A stretch of DNA of 64,000 nt from Flammula alnicola (taxonomy: Eukaryota > Basidiomycota > Agaricomycetes > Agaricales > Strophariaceae), in the NCBI GenBank assembly GCA_015499995.1, contig JADNRV010000234.1, positions 1 through 64,000 of the forward strand, read 5' to 3'. Below the pieces are notes generated by a model that was given only the letters and a program-made list of their open reading frames with translations, was not told where the DNA came from and ran no database searches. Below, piece by piece: positions 10,092 through 21,903 of the stretch (position 1 is the first letter of the stretch; each line of letters opens with the position of its first letter). A program made the position numbers and the translations under genes.

Positions 10092-11419
10092 CTAAGTAGC
10101 GAGTCCGGAGTAATAGATAGAACACGTCTCAGACGTGTTATGATACTTGTAAGATATCCATCGCGAAGCCGATGGATGTAAAACAGATAAAAGTGAAACA
10201 TATAACAGAAACAGGATATGGGGGAGAGCTATGCGACAAATGATGGGATCGGGAGTGGATAGAAGGTGCATAGCTAGCGTTAGTAAAGAGAAAAAGTACG
10301 TGCGTACGAGCGTGCGTGCGCGAACCAGGTGCGATCGTAACACTGGACTCAAGGCCGACAATCTCGCAGACCATGAAGATCTGGAACATGACACAGCAGC
10401 TGCTGCTCAACCAGCAGTCGATGAAGACGCCGGCGCTGCTCAAGCAGATGAAGACGCCAATGACGACGTGGGGGCGCTGGATGCTCGGGAAGTTAATGAT
10501 GCAGGCGCAGTGGATGAGCTGTTGGCGGAGGCTGAGGTCAAGTTGGCCAAGACTTATGGTACGTCTGTCAGCTCAAACCAACAAACCATTTCCTAATCTA
10601 CCCAACAGTGCGTCGACTTCCTTGAGATATCTACCTGCTTGCTGCCCGTGTCAATCAGCCCCAGCTACCCCTCCTTACACGCCGCTTCCTCTACGCCACC
10701 TTAAATCCTGACTCGCCAGTCCCAGCATGCCCCAACGAGCTTCCTGACATTTCGGGTAAAACCTACGTCTACAACTCAGCGCGTGCTGTCTTTTATGCAC
10801 CGAGTGATCTCTCCGGACTAGGTGGGCTGCATCATGAGCGCATCAGATCTGTGAGCTCATGGTATGGCGGCGCCGCCCACCGTGATTGCATCTTCGTGGG
10901 TAACACAGATGCTGAGCCCGATGCGGAGGGCTTTACAAATCTCCACGTCGCACGGGTGTTTCTATTCTTTTCCTTCAATCATGACGGTGTTACATATCCA
11001 TGTGCTCTCGTGCAGTGGTTCTCAGCAGTCGGAGATGCACCGGATGAGGAGACCACCATGTGGATGGTTGAACCCGATTTTCGAAGAAGCAAACGGTCTC
11101 TCGAGGTCATCCATCTTGATACCGTGTTGCGAGGGGCCCATCTCATTGGGGTGGCAGGTCCTAATTTCTTATCCACAGACGCAATGTTTGACTTTTCCAA
11201 GTCTTTAGATTCCTTTCACACTTTTTATGTTAATAAGTACATAGATTATCATGCTCATGAGGTCGCATTTTAATGCCATTACACCGTTTCATTCATAAAT
11301 ATACCTTCTGAGTTGCTTTTGAGTGAGTTTGCATGAGATCTAATCAGTCATGTGATGAACGCCGCGTCAAAATTTGATAGAGACTCGGAGTTGGGCTGCT
11401 CTGACTGCTGACTTACCCC

Positions 11420-11956
11420 ATGCCAAATCCAAATCTGCCTTCACCGCTTCCTCCTGCAAGTGCCGAGTGGTGCTTCAAGGGCCCTGGCCCTGATTCACTA
11501 TCTGATGAACCCGCTTCCTCGTACAATCAGCGTCGTGTTTGCCGCTACATGACTTACAAGATCTCGCGCTATCAAAATCGGAACAATGACATGGAGGACG
11601 ACAATTGTTCAGTGATCACAAGTTCTTGCACAGGGGAACATGAGGTAAGTACTTCCTACTGTGATATTCATAAACTTATCATCTGAATTTCATAGCTTTC
11701 TAGTATTTCCGAATCGTTTAGCGAGTCCGACTCGGAGCCTCTGAGTCTGGAGTCACCTCCCTCGGAACTACTTCCCACAACACCACATGACATCGATGAG
11801 GAGAGCCAGCAACCAAAACACTACGAAAGTCAATTCCGCATGGTCGAAGCAGCCACAGAAATGTTGAGGGAAATAGCAAGGTTGGAGGAGCAGTTAAAGT
11901 ATCTTACATGCAAACAGGATGCTATCTTAAAAGAACTTGGGCTCGGAATATCATAG
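11420..11956 (+). CDS. Small two-exon gene of unknown function with a C-terminal coiled coil
   Basis: Exons 11420-11644 and 11696-11956 join across a 51-bp GT/AG intron in frame, giving 161 residues. The first half is Pro/Ser-rich, the middle is acidic and Ser-rich, and the last 45 residues (around MLREIARLEEQLKYL) look like a short coiled coil. I recognise no domain. It lies 150 bp downstream of the Plavaka relic on the same strand, so it could be a host gene or a transposon passenger. Confidence 0.5.
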
Positions 11957-13715
11957 CTATGTCAAAATGTGTCTATTATTATGTTTTCATTCATTATATA
12001 TCAACACTGGGACATGTTAGGATCGAAAGCGTGAAAGCGAGAGAAGTTGGGAAAAGCTCTATCAAATTTGAATTAAAGGGCCAAAAAAAGGCGTCCAAAA
12101 GCGAAAGCCTCGAAAAGCGATAAGAAGTGGTCGTGAAAGGGTTTGTCATTTTACTGATGTAAGGGTCGCGAATACAATCATTTCTGGGAATTTCTTCATC
12201 TCGTTTAGACTTGAGGTTGAAGCTTGAAGCTGAAGCGTCGCACTCAAGATTCACCGGTGCACCTCTAGCAATTCAATCGACACCGCTGACATGGATGGGA
12301 TGATGTGAGGATGCACATTGTTTGTTTGAGAGGTTGGAAGCCAAAATTTCAGCTGAATTGTTCTCTCAGACTCTCACCTTCCTCAGAGACAATGCTCTCA
12401 CCATTGTTCGAATTTCAAATTTTAAACTTCAGGCCAACTCTCTCTGTCAGCTATCGCACCGTAATTCTGTTATCACTCTCGACTCACCTTCCCCGGCGCC
12501 GTGTTCCTCCATGTCATGGTGTCTCGTGTCCTCCTCGCATTCTCTCCGAATATCATCTACTCTCCGGTCTGCGCTTAGACCTCAGAAATTTGGAATGTGT
12601 ACAGACGACAGTGTTGTGGACCACTTTTTGTGTCCTTCTAACGCATTTCAGATTCCAGACTGGGTGAAGACGAACGGTGCTGCGTGCACCAATGAGCATC
12701 GTCGCTGTTTCCACCTACTCGCTGTGTGACGGAACATTTGTAAATCAGGGTTATATGCGTGCATTTTTCTCTGGCTCGCCACTGTCCTTCCAATTCCTCT
12801 TCTACCTCGTCTCCACTGCGCCTCCAGCCATGTCAACTATATAGTATGCTATCAAGACGTGATTGAACATTTGCGCAATATAAGTCCCTTCACCAACTCC
12901 TTCATCGTGACTCTCATACACCGCCGTCTGTCCGCCCATCTTTAAGTATGCACCTCACGTCGTTTCTCTCCGAGATTGGGAAAGGCGGAGACGAAATACC
13001 GGGGGTCGGACGACCGTGTTTTTGAGCGTGGCTTTTCTCCGTCTTTCCTTAACTTTGTTTCACATTCGCCTTCATTTCGTTTTTTTTTTGGTATTATCGT
13101 GAGCCAAATTCCAATCGTGATTGTGGTGTGTGGAATTTTCCCTGTCTGTCCTTGATTTCCGTTCGCATTCACAGTGCTCGAGCTCTTTTCGTATTCTTGC
13201 TCATGGAAATCGCATTTGTTCAGTGTTCCTGCAACTATAACGAGTCTTGCGAGATTACGACCAGTTTTCGACGCCATCCGTGTGGCTTTGCAATCGCTGT
13301 AGAAACATGACACCTTTCTCGATAGGCCGATCTATATTGGAATGGGATGATTAGGCAAGCACAGAGTCGAAAATCAACAAAGTTGCATCAAAGGACGCAA
13401 ATGGTAAGGGTTATCACAGTCGCTAGTGGCAAAACGACGCGTCTGGAGTTGTTCAGTCATTTTTTCAGACCGTCGCACTCGTCTTAGCGAAGGATTTCTG
13501 CCCTAGTTATTTCAGCATATATCGTCGCGCGACGGACGTTGTTGTTGGAAGCCTTCGTTTCCCTGAGGGACCATCCGTTCAGTGCATATGGACTGGTCGA
13601 CTGAACGTTGTTCATTGTTCATATATAAACTCTACTTCTTCTGAAATATTTCGGCGTTATGTCTACCTTACGCATTCAAGAAGATCGACTAGTCCTACCT
13701 CAGTATCTGCACTAT
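11957..13715. other. No supported gene
   Basis: Open frames are short, overlap on both strands and match nothing. The sequence is C/T-rich around 12,300-12,900. Confidence 0.5.
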
Positions 13716-15496
13716 TCACATACCGCTCCTCGGCAACCATGTAATTTTCAACCCATTCCGTTGCAATTCCTTAAAGATAACCTCGTCCATAGGATGTAAA
13801 AGCGGTCCAAATTCAACTTGGACCCGTTCTAAGCATCCAACATCACGCCGAATCCTGATCATCTCGGAAAATAATCCATCTTAAGAGACGAGATTCCCAG
13901 TAAGTCTGATGACCTTGAGGCGGGGACATAAACGATGGTCTGCATCGAGACGGTCCGACAGCGCGGAAACGATGAGAGCGGTAAGGCCAGGCTGCCTTGA
14001 AAACTCGAAGTCTTCGTGTACTTCCAGATGAGTGAGTGAGGGGACGGATCGGAGACAGTCAATCAGGCCCCGCTGTGGGAGGCTTAAATTTTCCAGGACC
14101 AGGCGCCGGAGGGGTGGGCGACATCTTCCAATCAAATCCGGCAATGCGTGCGTTTCTCGGTTGTGGGTTACAGTGACGGCAGATCGGGACGTTGCTTCCA
14201 TTTGCAACGATTCCAGGTTTGGAAATGAAACGGAGCGAAGGAAAGCTGAGAGAATGGTTTTCGTTTCAATCGCCAAGATGCGGAGGGAACGGTGAACGAA
14301 TGGGGCGAATGTGGTGGTGAGATCGTTTGTAAGGACCTTGATGCTGCACGACTCGAGCAGTGGTGCAGACTTAAGAACGCTAAAGCAATCTTCGGACGCT
14401 AGTTGGCCTGGTGCATTGATATGAAGGGTTGTGAGTGACGGCCAGCAGAAATCTCGGGTATGGAAAGCAGGAAACTCTTGTATCAGCCCAACTTGGAGCC
14501 CAAATTCTGTTGATGCTTGAAGTTCGAGAGTCTCTAGAGTTGGAAGTGAAATGGAGGAAATGAAGGCAGAAAATATGAATAATGATTTAAGCTTCAAATC
14601 ACGAAGAGCTTTGTGGATCAATGGAGTCGAGTTCAAGGCGAGATCGTCGATACCAAGGGTTATGGTCGCGAGATCACAAATTATCAGATTTGGTGCCACT
14701 AAGAGAGCGTTGACAAAATCCTCGTTTATCAATAGCGATGAGCGAATGTGAAGTGACGTCAGGGACGGCCAATTGGACTTTCGAAGAAGGACTGAAACTT
14801 CCAGACCTGGCGTATCCCACATTAGAGTACGCAATGTTCCACTGCGTTTGATATAATCGGCGACCTGTGTCGGAAATCTAGCGGTCGAACTGCGGAGAGA
14901 GATCTTGAAGTGTTTGAGCCGCGACGTACTAACAATGGGAGGGAGAGATAATACGATGGGATGAGTGGAATCGTATACTTTGAGAGCCAAACGGTCGCAT
15001 CGGCTGAGTTGACCGGATATTGTCTGCCAGAACGCAGTGGCAGGTTCCCCGGAGTTATGCCTGGTTTCGTGAATAACGTGCATACGAGGTTCCGCCCCGC
15101 GGATGGATATCTGCAATGGACAGACGCCTGAACGCTCAAGGATAGTTGGGAGGAGAGGTGCACCAACATTGCAGCCAGCATGGCGGGGACTACATGTGAT
15201 GCTGATGCAACTCCACAAGGTCGGCGTACGCTGGATGACATCTCTCCACAATCGACAAACTGATGACAACTCGAAAAGCACTGTTGGAACCAGCGTCAAG
15301 CCGCGGTCATCCGCACCTGGGAGACAATAAAAAAAGATGATGACGAGTATCTCTGATGGAGTGTGCCCGAACGGAAATTGTTTGTCTGGAGAGACCCACA
15401 CCGGCTTTCCGTATTTCTATGAGAAAGATGACATCAGTAAACGAAATAGCAGAGATGCATGGACGTCGACGACGGGTTCGAATTCACCAAGGGTTT
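13716..15496 (-). pseudogene. F-box-like protein gene, broken tandem copy
   Basis: This is the paralogue of the gene at 15982-17738 and is nearly collinear with it. An F-box-like segment (PSEILVIIFFYCLP ... LSSVCRLWRDV) is followed by leucine-rich repeat-like sequence. Compared with the intact copy, the initiator ATG of the 9-nt first exon is changed (CAT to TTT on the + strand, 15494-15496). An in-frame TAA at 13881-13883 removes about 55 C-terminal residues, whose sequence is still recognisable downstream to about 13716. The next in-frame ATG lies beyond the F-box. It is probably a pseudogene, or makes a shortened product from another start. Confidence 0.7.
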
Positions 15497-15981
15497 ATCA
15501 CAGACGGATCGTGCTGATGCTAGAGTACACTCGGTGATACGTTTTTTGACAGCTTTATGTGATTCAGGAAGACTCAAGCTATCGTTGGATGATCAACGAT
15601 GAAGATGATACGTGGTCAGTGCGGTCGTTTGCAGAAGATCATGATACTTCTCCGCTTACGCTGTCAAGAGCCATAAAGGAGTGAAGATCATCCGACTCAT
15701 AATGTCGGTCACTTGGGGTAAAACAGGGATGTTGGGCATAACAGAAATCGTTGGATATAGTGGTTTGAGTCGAAGGAAGATTGAATACTGATGGTCGCCT
15801 TGAGGCCGAGGCGTGTTCTATCCGAAAGGGTTTGTTTGGTGTCATCCTCGAAAGATAACTCCATGAACATCCAGACCGACTGACAACTCTTGTTCTCAAC
15901 CCTATTCTAGTTATATCACAACAGTTTGTCGACATTATTTCTATACTACTCTCTCGTACTTGAGTATCCGCAGTACTGTAT

Positions 15982-17738
15982 TCACGCACCGCTTCTCGGC
16001 AACCAAGCAATTTTTAATCCATTCCTTTGCAATTCCTTGAAGACAGCTTCGTCCTTTGGATGGAATTGGTGTCCAAACTCAACCTGGACACGTTCTAAAC
16101 TCCCGAGATCATGTCGAACTTTGATCATCTCGGAGAAGAGGTCATCGTGAGAGGCGAGGTTCCCAGTAAGTCTGATGACGGAGAGGCGAGGACATAAATG
16201 GAGATTTCCATCGAGACGTTCTGATAGTGCAGAAACGACGAGATCGGTAAGGCTGGGTTGCCTTGAATCCTTAAAATCCTCGTGTACTTCCAGATGGGTA
16301 AGAGTGGGGACGAATTGGAGGCAATCGATCAGGCCCCGTTCAGGAAGGCTTAAGTTCTCCAAAATCAACCGTAGGAGGGGCGGGCGAGATCTCCGAATAA
16401 AATCGGCCACTTCGTGTGTTTCTTGGTTCTGCATCACGGTGAGGGACGTTGCTTCCATTTGCAATGACTCCAGGTTCGGAAGTGAAAGAGAGCGAAAGAA
16501 AGCAGAGATAACGGCTTTCGTTTCGATCCTCAACAAGCGGAGGGAATGGTGAACGAGCGGGGCGAATGTGGCACGAGTGCCTGGGTCATGTGTCATTTCA
16601 TCGATTCTGCATGACTCGAGTCGTGGCGCGACCCTAAGAACGCTAAAGCAATCGTAGGACGTTATCTGCGCATTGATATGCAGACTTGTAAGTGACGGCA
16701 AGGTCAATTCTCGGATATGGAAGGCGGGAAAAATTGGCAGCTCCCCTACTGGGAGGTCGAAGTAGGCGGATGCTTCAATGACGAGAGATTGTAGAGCCGG
16801 AAACGAAACGGACTGGGACGAAATGAAAGGAACAAGGTCCGGCAATAATCCAAGCTTCAAATCACGAAGGGCTTCGTGGATCAGCGGCTTTAAGGGAGAG
16901 AGAAGACCTCCACAAGATATGGTCTCGAGACGATAGGTTACGAGGTTTGGTGCACCCAAGAGGGCTTTGATGACATCCTTGTGGGTCACTTGCGCTGAGT
17001 GGATTTCGAGTGACGTCAGGGACGGCCAATCGCTGTCTTGAAGAAGGACCGAAACTGCCAGACTTGGCGTATCCCACATTAGAGTACGCAATGTTCCACT
17101 GCGTTTGATATAGTCGGCGACCTGTGTCGGGAATCGAGCGGTCGAACTGCGGAGAGAGATCCTGAAGTGTTCGAGCCGCGACGTACTAACACTGGGAGGG
17201 AGAGATAATATGATGGGATGGGTTGAATCGTAGACGTCGAGAGCCAAACGGTCGCATCGACTGAGATGACCTGATATTGTCTGCCAGAACGCAGTGGAAG
17301 GTTCCCCAGAGTTATGCCTGGTTTCGTGAATAACGTGCATACGAGGTTCCGCCCCGCGGATGGATATCTGCAGTGGACAGATGCCTGAACGCTCAAGGAT
17401 AGTTGGGAGGAGAGGTGCACCAACATTGCAGCCAGCATTGCGGGGACTACATGTGATGCTGACGCAACTCCACAAGGTCGGCGTACCCTGAATGATATCT
17501 CTCCATGATCGACAAACTGACGACAACTCGAAAAGCACTTCTGGAACCAGCATCAAGCCGCGGTCGTCCGCACCTGGAAGACAATGAGAAAAGATGACGG
17601 CTAATATCTCTGGAGGAGTGTCGTCGAAGGGAAATTGTTTTTCTGGAGATACCCACACCGGCTTTCCGTATTTCTGAAAGAGACGACATCAGCGATCGAA
17701 ACAAAAGCAGTGCGCGGACAAAAAGTTACCAAGGGCAT
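15982..17738 (-). CDS. F-box-like / leucine-rich-repeat protein, intact copy
   Basis: Exon 1 is only 9 nt (17738-17730, Met-Pro-Leu). A 56-bp GT/AG intron (17729-17674) precedes exon 2 (17673-15982), for 566 residues. The F-box-like region (about residues 20-65, TPPEILAVIFSHCLP ... LSSVCRSWRDI) would bind Skp1 in an SCF ubiquitin ligase. The remainder has irregular leucine-rich repeats likely to bind substrate. Large F-box families of this type are common in mushrooms and substrates are mostly unknown. The gene is the right half of a tandem duplication with a period of about 2.26 kb. Confidence 0.8.
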
Positions 17739-18918
17739 ATCATAAACGGCTTGCGCGGATGCTGGAGCACCTTCCGTAATACTGTTTTCGACAGCTGTAT
17801 CTGTTTCAGTACCAACAATCGGGATACTGCGATAAACAACGATGAAGATGATAGTCTGTCCTTTGCAGACGCCGATCGCGATTAGCTGATGGACTTACTT
17901 TGTTGCCGGACTTGGGGGAGTTTGACTCATAGCGGCTGTCAAATTTAATGAACTAGGTTTTGGTTGAATACAATGATTCGACTCAAAGGAAGGTTGAAGG
18001 AAGGTTGTGCAGCAGCGCGGTTGAACTTGGCTATGGGTGCAACTTGCACGTTGCTAAAGTGTCCATATTTGGCTTCATCCTCGAAAAACAACATATGCTG
18101 GAGCCGAGGCCTGACAGTCCACAGAGAGTTGCAAACGTTAATTAACTTGACGTTAACTGCATCGGCGAAATTCAGATTCAATTCAGATTCCAAAGTATTT
18201 TCACCTGCATCATGAGGCCACAGCGGAAAGGGGTGGCCTTCACCATCGTCGATATGCCATCTTCGCTTTACAAGTCCTCGACGCATGTCGGATCATGGAT
18301 GCATGCAATCAATGTGCAATACCCGGGATTCGTGTACTCCCAAAACGGCAAACAACACATACTTAAATTCCACCATTCCCTCGTCGCCCGGGAGACATGG
18401 TTAATCTCTTATGCCCCTTATGTACGATTGGGAATTTGTGCTGTTGCGCAGGCGAGCAGAGGGGTTCCCACATATCACTAGTGGCGGTACATATAAGGCC
18501 TTGTGTTATGCAGCGTAGTTGGCGATATCGAGGTGAATATTTTTTGAAAAGAAAACTGACCAGTAGTTGATACGTTAATAAAGACCGAACGCGGCTGTAC
18601 AATGACGGATTAATATCTATCGGAAGTTCGTGAAAACGATTGCAGTCCAATTGCAGTCCGGGCAGAGCAAGGCAGATATCTAGAGTTTCGCAGGCCTGCA
18701 AAGCCGCCTTTGTGATCCTTGCGTTGTTGAATGGTGCGAATGGAGATGCAATAAGTTGAATAACCGCCGACTCGAGGCAAACGCGTGTTGTCTTGTGACG
18801 CGTCGCGATCACGTGAGAGTTGAACCTGAAATTCCAGCGTTGAGGATTATTTTTCTCCATTCTTCTACCCTTACCTTATTGTGTTCATGCTACTTGTCTC
18901 CCTTTCTACATTACCAAC
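17739..18918. other. No supported gene; left part belongs to the F-box tandem duplication
   Basis: Sequence similar to the upstream flank of the broken copy (about 15,540-15,900) continues to about 18,100. The rest has only short, unrecognised open frames. Confidence 0.5.
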
Positions 18919-21903
18919 ATGTCCTCTTCTTCTTTCCTGGACAACTACGAGCCGCTCGACATTATAGGAAATGGTTCCTTTGGCATAATTCGCAAAGTCA
19001 GACGGAAGACGGATGGTTTGGTGTGTGGAAATGCCACTGGACGGCGCTCTCTTGCTAATGTTTGAACCTCAGATCTTTGCCCGAAAAGAGTTGAACTTTG
19101 AGCGGATGAGTGAAAGAGATAGGAAGCAAATTGTAGCAGAAGTGTGCGTCTCTTCTCTTGACCCCATGCTCTCACCTCGAATTGAACGACATATAGAAAC
19201 ATACTCAAGGACCTTCATCACGACCACATTGTACGATACCACGACCGATACGTTGATAGAGACGCTGGAATTCTCTACATTCTCATGGAATACTGTGGTG
19301 GAGGCGACCTTTCCACAGTCATCAAGCAAGCCGCAAAACAGAATCGACCCATACCCGAAGACACCATCTGGCACTACTTTCTCCAAATCCTCCATGCGCT
19401 ACATCATTGTCATCACCCCAACGGCCACAGCAGATCAGGAAGTGGGTCTGCGACGATTAATGGAACATCCGTGGAGTCGCAAGGCAGCTCCCGGAGAGCG
19501 CAAATTCTTCATCGTGACCTCAAACCCGATAATGGTACGCCTTCATATCCAACTGCGTTCAGCGCCCACTTAAAACTCTCTTTACAGTCTTCCTCGATGA
19601 AAATAATATCGTCAAGCTGGGGGATTTTGGGTTATCAAAGGCGCTCGCACAGGCGAGTTTCGCCAACACCTATGTCGGCGTAAGTTACCAACTGTCATGC
19701 TCTCCGCATATACTTATCATTCATGACAGACGCCCTATTACATGTCGCCCGAGCTCATGCAGGAGAAAGCGTACGACTCAAAATCGGATATCTGGTCGCT
19801 GGGTTGTCTCATTTACGAGCTATGTGCCCTGAAACCACCTTTTCACGAAGCTAAGACTCATTCAGAGCTTAGCATCTTTATTCGGCAAGTTTTCATATTT
19901 TCTAAGTTGGGCCTCAAAACGCTTGCTTATCATCGTCGATCTTCACAGCAATGGACGCATACCGCCCCTCCCTCGCGGATATTCTCAATCACTTACTTCG
20001 GTCATCAAATCCATGCTTAATCTTAACGTAAGTTCCGCCCTTTGTTATCCTTGTCCATTCCTAAGTGCAATTCGACACCAGCCCGCCATGCGTCCATCAG
20101 CTGCACAACTTCTCCAACACGAACGTCTGGACCTAGTCGCCAAAGTAGTCGACACGGACAAAATGTACGTCTAAGTTCGTTTCCTCTTGGTTGATCATTA
20201 TGCTGACGGCGAACAGGTTATCCGTTGTCAAGGCACATCGAGACTCCCTGGCCGCCAAAGAACGCGAAATCATCGCTCGAGAACACTCACTCCTCGAGAC
20301 GCAGCAAAATTTGACGTCACTCATGGCACAAAAGGACCACGAAATCTTGTCACTACAACACCTAGTCGCCCAATTGCAACAGTCGCATTCCTTCTCACAG
20401 CAGGACGTAGAAATGGCCATCAAGCAGGCTGTTGGTAGACGTGAAGAGGAGCTACGCGTTCTCGTCATGAAACGCGAGGAGGAGGTTGCTGTGGCGATCG
20501 CAAAACGGGAGGAAGAGATCATGGAGGCTGTTCGCAATCGGGAGGCAGAAGTCGATGAAGCCTGCGCGAAGAGAGAGGCATTGATCAAGAAGGAGGTCGA
20601 CGAGCGGATTGAATGGGTCCTGAATAGAGAGACCGAGCTGAGGATAGAGGAAGCTCGTCTTCAGGAAGCCAAGGAGGAGTTGGAGGAAAATGTGAAGAAA
20701 ATGCAGCAAAATATGACGAAAGGTGTGTCTATTTTTTATGACTCGCCGACGGCGCCGTCCTTACCCATGATTGATGCAGGTCGGAAAGAGAAGAACCCCC
20801 TGGAGGAAGTGAAGAACTTACTCGAACCCCTCGCCCGCATGACCCAAGCGACACCAGCGCAGCAACGACTGCGTAGACCTGACACCCAGCCGACACCCAG
20901 ACCCAACCAGCCATTCCCCTCCCTTGAGACACCCACTTCCCGCGCTATCCAGAACGACTTCATGCCGTCTGCCATGAAGGGCGTCGTCCTTACCACCACT
21001 GGCGAAATTCTAGCCACCCCTTCGCCTGCCGAACTGGTCAGCCTGTTTAATCGCTCGCCGAAGGTTGGGCTGAATTTCGGCAAGATATTTGATTTCGAGG
21101 AGGGTGCTCGCGTCGCGAAAGACGCGGAGCAACATCATGAAGAGGATGCGGACAGTCCTCCTCCCAGCCCGAGCAGGCGGAAGGAGAAGGAGAAGGCTAA
21201 AGACAAAGAAGAGGAGAAGGACAATAGCTCGGAGAGCTCTTCATCTTCGACCGGAACGACGCAGATGACGGCCCCTGTTGCTCCTCCTCCTACCCGAATC
21301 CGGCGGCCATCGATTCGGACCTCAACTCGATCGACGCATAGTAAATCGAGCACATTGCCTGTATCCAGCTCCGACCCTGTGAAGCTCTGCACAGCATCAA
21401 CGTCCCACTCGCAACCTAAACCACTCCCTCATCCTCACTTGCGTCCCTCCAACAGCAACTCCAACCTCGCTTCCGTTGCACGTTCAGCAACGCTGCCCAT
21501 CCCCGTTCCACGCAATTATCCTTCGCCTGAGTATGATTTCGCAGATGAGGAGAATTTGCCCAGCCCATTCCTGAAGAGGGTGGACAAGACCGCAGCGGCC
21601 AAGGTTGCTGCCGCTGCTTCTGCTGCCGCCGCGTCGTCCAGTTCGAACTCAACATCGTCGGTGAAGGCGAAGAGGCGGGGTAGTAGTGGGCTACTGTTGA
21701 GGGCGGTGGCGGCTGCCAACAGTGCTGGCAGGCGAGGGCCGCTGACCTCTCCTCTTCCTGCAGAGGAGAACGACGGGCTGTCAAACACCCCATTTCCATC
21801 CGCAACCCATTCACATAGCGAGGTATCGGAGACCGCGCGTCCTTCACTGGCTAGTGCCAGGAAGGCGAGTGAGGAGGCGAGGAAAGCACTTCTGCGACCT
21901 TGA
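18919..21903 (+). CDS. nimA: NIMA-family serine/threonine protein kinase (NEK2/NimA/Fin1/Kin3 type)
   Basis: Eight exons: 18919-19020, 19073-19143, 19197-19534, 19588-19679, 19730-19884, 19949-20027, 20082-20164 and 20217-21903; 868 residues. N-terminal kinase domain: glycine loop [12 protein letters not shown], catalytic Lys in [11 protein letters not shown], hinge [13 protein letters not shown], catalytic loop [11 protein letters not shown] in [10 protein letters not shown] and APE-like YYMSPELM. A short Gly/Ser-rich insert precedes the catalytic loop, as in other fungal NIMA kinases. A coiled coil follows (about residues 310-470), then a long Ser/Pro-rich tail. NIMA kinases promote mitotic entry, chromosome condensation and spindle-pole function. 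Intron 5 uses a GC donor. A possible in-frame 57-bp intron at about 20722-20778 can be read through. The symbol follows family homology. Confidence 0.93.

Larger units (their letters stand above)
2892..10342 (-). mobile_element. Ty3/gypsy LTR retrotransposon, chromovirus (Tf1/sushi-like), 7,451 bp
   Basis: The element is bounded by two 456-bp LTRs that start TGTTACGA and end TCGTAACA, with a perfect 5-bp target duplication (CTGGA). In the leftward sense the order is 5' LTR, self-primer site, leader, gag, pol (protease, reverse transcriptase, RNase H, integrase with chromodomain), an extra zinc-knuckle reading frame, polypurine tract and 3' LTR. The PR-RT-RH-INT order and C-terminal chromodomain are diagnostic of chromoviruses. 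I count three differences between the LTRs, so insertion is recent, but the integrase carries a frameshift near 5813-5850. This copy is therefore probably not autonomous as read. Confidence 0.95.
9887..10342 (-). repeat. 5' LTR of the retrotransposon
   Basis: This 456-bp copy drives leftward transcription. It contains a TATAAATA box (10091-10084, minus strand) 34 nt upstream of the 11-nt word at 10057-10047 that is complementary to the primer-binding site. Taking 10057 as the transcript start, U3 is about 285 nt and R+U5 about 171 nt. The flanking target duplication CTGGA is at 10343-10347. Confidence 0.95.
1090..11273 (+). pseudogene. Plavaka-type transposase gene, 5'-truncated, decayed and interrupted by an LTR retrotransposon
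   Basis: The spliced product resembles fungal Plavaka DNA-transposon transposases. It starts at a conserved WFRDVLQVL block (1090-1259), then the block around NVHNSVCRAHRNA (1373-1510), the conserved FKQWTGNDSKA segment (about 2320-2360) and ITESKHIKAVKKPYRRSS (about 2700-2750). After the insertion the typical C-terminal block ends near 11273. Short introns (about 1260-1310, 1512-1565, 1798-1850, 1990-2040, 2221-2273, 10559-10608) keep phase. Damage: the N-terminal part is missing; apparent one-base deletions occur near 2296 and 2360; an in-frame TGA lies at 10623-10625; and the retrotransposon sits between the two halves with target duplication CTGGA at 2887-2891 and 10343-10347. Removing the insert restores one frame across the junction. 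Family assignment rests on remembered conserved blocks. No terminal inverted repeats were found. A functional transposase is unlikely. Confidence 0.8.

Noticed and set aside
12322..12729. Open frames on both strands at 12.3-13.3 kb
   Set aside because: No homology, overlapping opposite frames and skewed C/T composition. Probably chance.
17945..18860. Open frames of 113-165 codons on the minus strand
   Set aside because: Not recognised, no supporting splice structure, and partly within the duplicated flank of the F-box genes.
20722..20778. 57-bp intron in the last exon of the NIMA kinase gene
   Set aside because: The length is a multiple of three and the frame is open either way. Without transcript data the read-through model was kept.
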